Source: a bacterium
GTDB taxonomy: Bacteria > Blakebacterota > Blakebacteria > Blakebacterales > Blakebacteraceae
Direction: 5' to 3'
NCBI GenBank assembly: GCA_025774615.1
Contig: JALGVQ010000134.1
Span: 1 to 7,923, forward strand
DNA length: 7,923 nt
Each line of letters starts with the position of its first letter. The first letter of the stretch is position 1. Below are positions 1 to 4,528 of the stretch, in pieces. The notes under the pieces were generated by a model. It did not search any database. It was given only the letters and a program-made list of their open reading frames with translations, and had not been told where the DNA came from. The position numbers and the translations under genes are program-made.

Positions 1-143
1 CGGCAGTGCGGGCAATGTGATGGAGGTGAGATTATCGACTCACGTCGGGGCAGCCTATAGATGCAGACATTACAGAAACTGCCGACTACCGCTCCGAACG
101 TGAGGGCGATCCACGGCCCCATTGATTCCAGTACTTCCGTCAA
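1..143 (-). CDS. pilD: Prepilin peptidase (type IV leader peptidase, A24 family), N-terminal part, cut by window edge
   Basis: The first 47 residues of a prepilin peptidase are visible; the gene continues past position 1. This family is an inner-membrane aspartyl protease that removes the leader of type IV prepilins and pseudopilins and usually N-methylates the new N-terminus. The translation shows a hydrophobic first segment (about residues 8-28), the hallmark GSFxNVxIYRLP (residues 21-32), then RRESI and SPPSHCPHC (residues 39-47). C44 and C47 form the first CxxC half of the zinc-binding four-cysteine domain. The catalytic aspartates lie outside the window. I chose the TTG at 141-143 as start because a strong GGAGGAG sits 8 bases upstream; an in-frame ATG at 120-122 would be 29 bases from it. 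Two extra cysteines (C24, C27) lie in the signature. The gene lies 145 bp downstream of a prepilin gene, its obvious substrate. Family assignment is confident; the start codon is less so. Confidence 0.88.
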   Translation of the reverse strand, partial: MTEVLESMGPWIALTFGAVVGSFCNVCIYRLPRRESIISPPSHCPHC

Positions 144-151
144 GCAGAGTT

Positions 152-158
152 CTCCTCC
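152..158 (-). promoter_or_regulatory. Ribosome binding site deciding the TTG start of the prepilin peptidase
   Basis: On the minus strand GGAGGAG lies within a purine run, with 8 bases between it and the TTG at 143-141. It is the strongest Shine-Dalgarno match near this gene and is why TTG is preferred over the ATG at 122-120. Confidence 0.7.
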
Positions 159-179
159 CCCCTGGGCGGTACTCTCTTG

Positions 180-201
180 AACACTGGCTGGCGGGAGTGT
201 T
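180..201 (-). other. Short hairpin in the leader of the prepilin peptidase gene
   Basis: AACACT at 180-185 and AGTGTT at 196-201 form a 6-bp inverted repeat around a 10-base loop. It lies between the pilin terminator and the peptidase Shine-Dalgarno sequence. It has no U-tract, so it is not a terminator; a role is unknown and chance is possible. No clear promoter was seen in this gap. Confidence 0.25.
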
Positions 202-230
202 GCACACCGGACACCCCCGTTCAGATACAG

Positions 231-266
231 AGAAAGCACCGGGTGGCGTCATGCCACCCGATGCTT
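231..266 (-). terminator. Rho-independent terminator after the prepilin gene
   Basis: On the minus strand, positions 266 to 234 form a 14-bp stem (one G-U pair at 261/239) with a 5-base loop at 252-248. The core CGGGTGGC/GCCACCCG pairs perfectly. The transcript continues UUUCUCU, a moderate U-tract. It begins 22 bases after the prepilin stop codon, where an intrinsic terminator is expected. It would separate the abundant pilin transcript from the downstream peptidase gene, at least partly. Confidence 0.82.
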
Positions 267-288
267 CCCCGGGTGTTATGTCCTGCGG

Positions 289-687
289 CTACGGCGTGAC
301 TACAACGGTCGGCGTGACGGTGATCACTGTTCGGTTTCGATCATCCGCCTTGCCCTTGAGCACGAACGTATCCTCTGTAGCCCTGGCATAGCTCACGAAT
401 GACCATGAAGCCTCACCGGCGGCCGGAATCGCACCATACGGTGCCAGGATGGTGACCAGGTTCGCGTGCGAGGCGACATCAGCAGCGGCCGGAAAGGCCG
501 ACGTGTCGTTCTCTGCCTGGTACATACCCAGCAGGTTCTTGATGGTCGCCATCTCAGCCTTCGCGGCACCAATCTTCGCCTTGTCTGATACACCCTGGAA
601 CCGCGGAATCGCGACAGCGGCCAGAATACCGATGATCACGATCACGATCAGCAGCTCGATAAGGGTAAAACCCTTTTGATTGCGCAT
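289..687 (-). CDS. Type IV prepilin (PilA/GspG-like, class III signal peptide)
   Basis: A 132-residue prepilin, expected to be cleaved by prepilin peptidase after G6 of MRNQKG to leave a mature protein of 126 residues starting with Phe. The leader is followed by FTLIELL and a continuous hydrophobic helix (about residues 7-28) ending AVAIPRF. The conserved glutamate at mature position 5 (E11) is present. The next segment (about 35-60) looks like the amphipathic helix continuation, followed by a small Ala/Thr/Val-rich globular part ending in a VITVTPTVVV-type tail. There is no cysteine, so the C-terminal disulfide loop of many major pilins is absent. Start ATG 687-685 has a GGAGG 9 bases upstream. 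A sigma-54 promoter upstream, a terminator downstream and a prepilin peptidase next in line fit a major type IV pilin; a type II secretion pseudopilin remains possible because no other assembly genes are in view. Confidence 0.93.
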   Translation of the reverse strand: MRNQKGFTLIELLIVIVIIGILAAVAIPRFQGVSDKAKIGAAKAEMATIKNLLGMYQAENDTSAFPAAADVASHANLVTILAPYGAIPAAGEASWSFVSYARATEDTFVLKGKADDRNRTVITVTPTVVVTP

Positions 688-696
688 TACTGAAAA

Positions 697-701
697 CCTC
701 C
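697..701 (-). promoter_or_regulatory. Ribosome binding site of the prepilin gene
   Basis: GGAGG on the minus strand, with 9 bases before the ATG at 687-685. It supports that start, which also gives a class III leader of standard length. Confidence 0.75.
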
Positions 702-753
702 ATCAAACATGTTCACGACAGTTACGGGACGAAATTCTCTTGTGGGGTAATAA

Positions 754-770
754 CGCACAATCCGTGCCAA
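754..770 (-). promoter_or_regulatory. Sigma-54 (RpoN) promoter of the prepilin gene
   Basis: Reading the minus strand from 770, the sequence is TTGGCACG-GATT-GTGCG. The -24 element TTGGCACG matches the sigma-54 consensus fully, and the invariant GG and GC are exactly 10 bases apart (GG-N10-GC). The -12 element GTGCG keeps TGC but departs from the usual TTGCA/T at its first and last bases. The predicted transcript start is near position 743, giving a leader of about 56 bases before the prepilin ATG. Sigma-54 control with a PilR-type activator is well known for pilA genes in several proteobacteria, so both position and gene context fit. Confidence 0.72.
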
Positions 771-813
771 CTCAACCTGATTCAGCAGATACACAAAAAT
801 ATTCCCGCATCAC

Positions 814-865
814 TGTGACCATCAACACGTTATGCCATGGTGTATAATGTTGCACTATTGTCACA
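814..865. repeat. Spaced inverted repeat TGTGAC...GTCACA upstream of the pilin promoter
   Basis: TGTGAC at 814-819 and GTCACA at 860-865 are perfect inverted copies 40 bp apart. They lie about 45-95 bp upstream of the -24 element, flanking the IHF-like site. They contain TGTC/GACA-type elements of the kind reported for PilR binding, but the motif is too short to assign a protein. The half-sites could be activator contacts or coincidence. Confidence 0.25.
820..832. promoter_or_regulatory. Possible IHF-type DNA-bending site between promoter and upstream sites
   Basis: On the plus strand CATCAACACGTTA matches the IHF core WATCAA-N4-TTR at 8 of 9 defined positions; only the first base differs. 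An A/T tract (about 791-803) lies on the expected 5' side of the core. It is centred about 55 bp upstream of the -24 element, the usual place for IHF to loop an activator onto a sigma-54 promoter. Whether this organism has IHF is unknown, and one short motif can arise by chance. Confidence 0.35.
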
Positions 866-911
866 CCCGGCATTGTCCCCGCCAGAGAAGTCCTCAGTAC
901 GCCCCCTTGCC

Positions 912-924
912 TTGCATAATGCAA
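912..924. promoter_or_regulatory. Perfect 13-bp dyad just after the tonB stop, candidate activator site
   Basis: TTGCAT-A-ATGCAA is a perfect inverted repeat with a single central base. It begins 3 bp past the tonB stop codon and lies about 140-155 bp upstream of the sigma-54 -24 element, a typical enhancer distance. Its inner loop is too small for an RNA hairpin terminator, so protein binding is the more natural reading. The half TGCAACA (920-926) recurs inverted as TGTTGCA at 848-854. No clear rho-independent terminator for the tonB operon was seen between 927 and 771. Confidence 0.35.
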
Positions 925-927
925 CAG

Positions 928-1701
928 TCAGGTGCGTATCCGGAACCTGAAGGTGATAACGGCCTCCTGGTTGGCCTGGGGGGAGGCGGCAGGCAATACC
1001 TGGAACTTCCACTGCCTGAGCGCGGTGAGTGAGGCTTCCTCCAGAGCCGGGTCGCCTTTCTGCAGGGGTCGGATGCCGGTGACCTCACCGGCAGGTGTGA
1101 CCGAGAACCTGAACCGCAACTGGACCTCCCGCTCGATACCGGCAGGATAATCAGGCAGGATGACCCGTACCACATCCCGGTTCCTGCCGACCCACAGTAT
1201 CTGATACGGCGACTCGGTACTCCCCCCGCTGCCGGTTGTTGTCTGGTCGGGCATCACCAGACCTTCAGGCAACCCGGATGACGGGGGCAGGGCCCTGTCA
1301 CCAGCGGCAGTTCCCGGCCGCAATATCGGTCTCTCCTGTCCGGAGCGTCTCAACTGGTCGATCACACGGGAGGGCTCGATCCGCGGGACATCGGCTTCCT
1401 GGCGGCTCGTCACCGGCAGGATGTCTTCCGATGACTGACGTAGAGGCCGGCGTACGGGCAGCGCCACCATCGAACTCGACGCCACCTGCTCCGGAGCGCT
1501 CGAGGCGGGGACCCCGACACTCTCATTCTCCGAGTAAGCGGTCCGGCTGGCGGAGAGATCCAGGAGAATCATCTCGCTGTACTCCTCCGGCAATGCCCGC
1601 AGCCTGATACCGACCATCAGAAAGAGGATCAGGAGAACGCCATGAAGGAGCGCTGAGAGTAACCAGCCCTGCAGACGCATGTCATCCAGACTGAGGGTCA
1701 C
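928..1701 (-). CDS. tonB: TonB-like energy transducer
   Basis: A 257-residue protein that would carry energy from the ExbB-ExbD motor to an outer-membrane client. The N-terminus has one membrane anchor (about residues 13-31) containing S16 and H20 in the SxxxH pattern found in TonB anchors; the histidine is needed for coupling in E. coli TonB. A long, low-complexity periplasmic linker follows (about 32-180). A TonB C-terminal domain fills residues 182-257: it opens with LPDYPAGIE, continues V-LRFRFSV-PAGEV and GDPALEEASLTALRQWKF, and ends in a FRFRI strand. The linker lacks the Pro-Glu/Pro-Lys repeats of classical TonB. The GTG start at 1701-1699 overlaps the exbD stop (GTGA) and has AGGAGG 10 bases upstream, encoded within the exbD 3' end. 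An ATG at 1680 is in frame but has poorer spacing. TonB rather than TolA is favoured by this C-terminal domain. Confidence 0.9.
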   Translation of the reverse strand: MTLSLDDMRLQGWLLSALLHGVLLILFLMVGIRLRALPEEYSEMILLDLSASRTAYSENESVGVPASSAPEQVASSSMVALPVRRPLRQSSEDILPVTSRQEADVPRIEPSRVIDQLRRSGQERPILRPGTAAGDRALPPSSGLPEGLVMPDQTTTGSGGSTESPYQILWVGRNRDVVRVILPDYPAGIEREVQLRFRFSVTPAGEVTGIRPLQKGDPALEEASLTALRQWKFQVLPAASPQANQEAVITFRFRIRT

Positions 1702-2114
1702 GAACCGCCGCCCTCCTCTTCTCTTCGTGTGGCGATCAGGAACCGCGCCGCGCCGACCTGTTTGGCGATATCCATCACCTCAACAGCCCGCCTGAACGGT
1801 ATCTCCTCGTCTGCCCGAAGGATGATGTCCTTGTCGGCGCCCTGAGCCAGTTCCTGCAGGAGCCGGGCGGGCAGTTCCGCCAGTGAGACAGGCTGGTCGT
1901 TCAGGTAGACGCCGCCGCTGAGGGGAATGGTCACCGTCAGTGTCTCCTGTTCAACCGTCTCGGTAACCCTGGCTTCAGGCAGATCCACCTTGATCCCCGG
2001 CTGGAGGATGAAGGTGCTGCTCAACAGGAAGAAGATGAGCAGGAGCATGACGATATCGGTCAGACCGATCGCGCTGAAGGTGTGGATACGCTTTCTGTTC
2101 GATCTAATGTCCAT
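1698..2114 (-). CDS. exbD: ExbD/TolR-family proton-channel subunit
   Basis: A 138-residue inner-membrane protein of the ExbD/TolR family, which with ExbB forms the proton-motive-force motor. After a short basic cytoplasmic N-terminus (RSNRKRIHTF) comes a single transmembrane helix (about residues 17-37) with LTDIVMLLLIFFLL. D20 sits where the essential membrane aspartate lies (D25 in E. coli ExbD). The conserved IKVDLPEA follows at about 41-48, then a periplasmic alpha/beta domain with DKDIILRADEEIPF-type residues, and an acidic/Gly tail. Length is normal for ExbD (about 130-145). The reading frame stays open up to 2267, but the ATG at 2114-2112 is preferred: GGAGG lies 6 bases upstream and the family N-terminus begins there. 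The gene overlaps the exbB end by 11 bp and the tonB start by 4 bp, implying translational coupling. Confidence 0.93.
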   Translation of the reverse strand: MDIRSNRKRIHTFSAIGLTDIVMLLLIFFLLSSTFILQPGIKVDLPEARVTETVEQETLTVTIPLSGGVYLNDQPVSLAELPARLLQELAQGADKDIILRADEEIPFRRAVEVMDIAKQVGAARFLIATRREEEGGGS

Positions 2115-2763
2115 GCTCTGCCTCCGGGAGGGTCCCCCCACTGTTGCGCACAGCATCATCGCCCAGCAGATCGAGGAGTTCCATACTCGACCGTTCCATC
2201 TCGAAAACGAAATGCTCCACCTGCCCCACCAGCCAGTTATAGAAGATGAGCGCCGGTATCCCGACACTGAGTCCCGCCGCGGTGGTCATGAGTGCCTCCC
2301 ATATACCGCCGGCCAGTACGGTCGCGTTCACCTGACCGCCCAACCCCTGGATCTCCATGAAGGCCCGTATCATTCCGGTCACCGTTCCGAGAAAACCGAG
2401 GAGCGGAGCAATGCCGGCTACCGTGGCCAGAGCGCCGAGTCCGCGTTCCATCTTGTAGAGTTCTGCCTTACCTGCCGACTCGACCGTTTCGCGGATCAGG
2501 CTGCGGTCGGCTCCCGCGCGGAGCACCCCCTCTTTGAGAAGGCGCGCGACCGGCCCGGGTGTTTCATCACAGATATCGATCGCCCGGCCGATCTCACCAC
2601 CATGCAGGGCCTGGCGAACCCGGTTCATCAGGGTTCCTGTATTGACCCGCGCCTTGCGCAAGGTGAGCCAGCGTTCCGCGATGATGCCCGCTCCGATGAA
2701 CGAACAGATCGCGATCGGGATCATCAGCCAGCCACCACTGACCAGAATATCGAAGATGTTCAT
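2104..2763 (-). CDS. exbB: MotA/TolQ/ExbB-family proton-channel protein
   Basis: A 219-residue polytopic inner-membrane protein of the MotA/TolQ/ExbB family, the stator-like ring around ExbD. Three membrane segments are visible: about residues 10-29, 108-136 and 150-180. Between the first two is a cytoplasmic loop with the conserved RxLxxVxR and REXXE-like residues. TM2 carries LGALATVAGIAPLLGFLGTV, and TM3 carries the family signature GGIWEALMTTAAGLSVGIP followed by Y-N. Both pore-lining threonine regions (T127, T160/T161) are kept. The acidic C-terminus is short. Start ATG 2763-2761 has a strong AAGGAG 6 bases upstream. It follows the barrel gene by 40 bp and runs into exbD with an 11-bp overlap. 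The order exbB-exbD-tonB plus the TonB-type partner argue for ExbB rather than TolQ. Confidence 0.94.
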   Translation of the reverse strand: MNIFDILVSGGWLMIPIAICSFIGAGIIAERWLTLRKARVNTGTLMNRVRQALHGGEIGRAIDICDETPGPVARLLKEGVLRAGADRSLIRETVESAGKAELYKMERGLGALATVAGIAPLLGFLGTVTGMIRAFMEIQGLGGQVNATVLAGGIWEALMTTAAGLSVGIPALIFYNWLVGQVEHFVFEMERSSMELLDLLGDDAVRNSGGTLPEAEHGH

Positions 2764-2769
2764 CTACTG

Positions 2770-2775
2770 CTCCTT
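2770..2775 (-). promoter_or_regulatory. Ribosome binding site of exbB
   Basis: AAGGAG on the minus strand with 6 bases before the exbB ATG. It sits in the only non-overlapping junction of the five-gene operon (40 bp), so exbB can be initiated independently of the gene upstream. Confidence 0.7.
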
Positions 2776-2803
2776 CTCACAGAACCGGTGTTTCAGGCCC
2801 CAC

Positions 2804-4528
2804 TCAGAACCTCAGCGAGATCCCGAAGGCGGTCGTGCGTCCCGCCATCGGGTACCCCTCCCAGATCACGATCTCCCGGTCGAGCACGTTTCTCAGTTCC
2901 AGCCATATCGTGAACAGATCGCCGATATTCTTCGCCGTACGCAGGCCCAGATCAGCTGCCGGCGCAAGTCGACGGGAGGCGTCTCCGGCGGTATCTCCGT
3001 ACCGCTCTCCCAACCATGTAACTCTCGCACCCAGGTCGATGTTCCACGGTCCGACCGCGTTGACACTTCCCGAGAATTCGAACCGGGGAATGTGCGGCAG
3101 TTCCTCTATCCCCCCACCCGTGGGATCCCTCAGAACGATCTCGGATGAGAAGTAGAGCCGGTCGCGCGGCTCACCCTCGATGCTCATCCGTGTTTCATTC
3201 AGGCCGGGGGAGTTGATGGTATCGAGCATGAAGAGTCCCCGGCTGTTGCTCTCGTTGACCAGGTCTACCCGACGCCAGACCGGCAGTCGTTCGAAGAGTC
3301 TGCGCGCGACCTGGAAACCGAATACGATCCTCGTGGCAACGGTGTAACGCAATCCGACCGCCAGGTTGAAACGCTCCTGGCGCGGTGAGATGGTGAAGCT
3401 GTTGGCCACGAACGGATTCTCGATCCTGGCCTCGCCGAGGGTGAGGTAGTCGATGCTGGGATGGTATCGCACGTACATGCCGAATCGATCGGAATACTGG
3501 GATGAGAAACTCACCCGGGGCCAGATGCGCGTGCTCGTACTCAGCCCGTTATTGAGCCGGTAGAATATCGCGCCCAGATGGAGATTGCGTCCCTCCCCGA
3601 CCAGGCTCTGCATCGACATCTCTCCCGATACCAGGCTCACATTCCGGGCAGGAACCACTCCCTTGACCCCGTCTGCCTCTGCCCTTCCCCCGATCGAGAA
3701 GATCGATCGTCTGGTGACCCACTCCAGCCCGAGATCGGCCCATCCCCCGTTACTGCCCGGTTTGATGGTGGTTGACGTCTCCCTGACCTCGTCCTGCAAT
3801 TCCGCGTGGCGGCCCCCGGCTCCCGCCCTGAAGGTCAGCCCCCTGCGGATCAGGCTCTCGATCTCCACCTCATATGTCCCATCGATCCATGTCCTGGCAG
3901 CGTCTGTCGGAGCACCCTGCAGAACGGCCGCGGGGATCGCTGTGCCCCACTCATCCTGCCTGCCGGTGGCCAAACCGGTCCGGAACCGGAACTCGGTATT
4001 GGTCCCGAGCTCGCGGATCATGGTCGCCCGACCGAAGCCCTCAAGTGAGGAGCTGTTGGGGATGTGCCCCTTTGTTCCCGCCCCTCCGGCTTCAGCCACG
4101 AGACGCCACGTTCCCAGATCGGTCCAGTACTCACCTCCTCCGAGCAACTCGTTGAAGGAGCCTCCTCGCAGATACGCCCGCGCCCTCCTGGCCGGATCGA
4201 CATTCTCCTGCGCGGCAAAGGTCCTGCCGCCGCCCCAACCGGTCCGGCTCTCCACCTTCTCCCCCAGCAGTGGCCGTATCTCCCGATCGAGAGCGGTGCG
4301 CTTTGCTGAAGTAAAGAGTTTGCTTCCCTCCCTGACCATCGCGCTGTCCCGGCCAAGGATCACAATATCGGGCAGGGCGAGCGGCGGGAGTGTCTGACGT
4401 TTCGCCGCGGTATCCTGGACTGCCTGCCGGGGGGCCTGCCCTTCAGCCGCGGTGGAAAGCGTGGTGATGAACAATCCGGTCATAGCCACCAGGACGAGTC
4501 TGGAACTGATCCGCTTCATCGCCCTCAC
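2804..4528 (-). CDS. Outer-membrane beta-barrel protein, TonB-dependent-receptor-like, plug not evident
   Basis: A 574-residue exported protein. Residues about 4-28 form a Sec signal peptide (basic MKRISSR, hydrophobic core, small residues near STAA). A short N-terminal region (30-115) contains LPDIVILGR at 52-60, which resembles a TonB box. The remaining 450 or so residues alternate hydrophobic and polar residues with many aromatic and Gly/Arg strand ends. The last strands read NVLDREIV, then a terminal strand ending SLRF; C-terminal Phe is the usual barrel-assembly signal. The NVLDRE-type ending is typical of TonB-dependent receptors. A full plug of about 120-150 residues does not fit before the barrel, and I see no plug motifs. 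The GTG start overlaps the upstream stop (GTGA); an ATG at 4519-4517, with GAGG just upstream, is an alternative that gives a cleaner signal peptide. Co-encoded ExbBD-TonB suggest this is their client. The substrate is unknown; a plain porin-like barrel is the alternative. Confidence 0.75.
   Translation of the reverse strand: MRAMKRISSRLVLVAMTGLFITTLSTAAEGQAPRQAVQDTAAKRQTLPPLALPDIVILGRDSAMVREGSKLFTSAKRTALDREIRPLLGEKVESRTGWGGGRTFAAQENVDPARRARAYLRGGSFNELLGGGEYWTDLGTWRLVAEAGGAGTKGHIPNSSSLEGFGRATMIRELGTNTEFRFRTGLATGRQDEWGTAIPAAVLQGAPTDAARTWIDGTYEVEIESLIRRGLTFRAGAGGRHAELQDEVRETSTTIKPGSNGGWADLGLEWVTRRSIFSIGGRAEADGVKGVVPARNVSLVSGEMSMQSLVGEGRNLHLGAIFYRLNNGLSTSTRIWPRVSFSSQYSDRFGMYVRYHPSIDYLTLGEARIENPFVANSFTISPRQERFNLAVGLRYTVATRIVFGFQVARRLFERLPVWRRVDLVNESNSRGLFMLDTINSPGLNETRMSIEGEPRDRLYFSSEIVLRDPTGGGIEELPHIPRFEFSGSVNAVGPWNIDLGARVTWLGERYGDTAGDASRRLAPAADLGLRTAKNIGDLFTIWLELRNVLDREIVIWEGYPMAGRTTAFGISLRF

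Noticed and set aside
70-252. A 60-codon minus-strand frame containing CPVC
   Set aside because: It starts inside the pilin terminator stem, has no Shine-Dalgarno sequence and overlaps the prepilin peptidase start in another frame; the peptidase signature explains this DNA.
843-848. TATAAT on the plus strand, a perfect -10 hexamer
   Set aside because: No -35 element at suitable spacing and no plus-strand gene downstream; it lies in the A/T-rich pilin control region.
2115-2267. N-terminal extension of exbD by 51 codons
   Set aside because: The extra residues are Trp/Ser/Arg-rich and unlike the ExbD family, they would overlap exbB deeply, and the ATG at 2114 has GGAGG 6 bases upstream.
1927-2913. 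Long plus-strand open frame (328 codons) opposite exbD/exbB
   Set aside because: It is antisense to well-supported exbD and exbB, has an Arg/Pro/His-rich composition typical of GC-rich shadow frames and shows no domain.
3585-4397. Plus-strand open frame of 270 codons opposite the barrel gene
   Set aside because: It is a Ser/Pro/Arg-rich shadow of the barrel coding frame with no recognisable motif or ribosome site.
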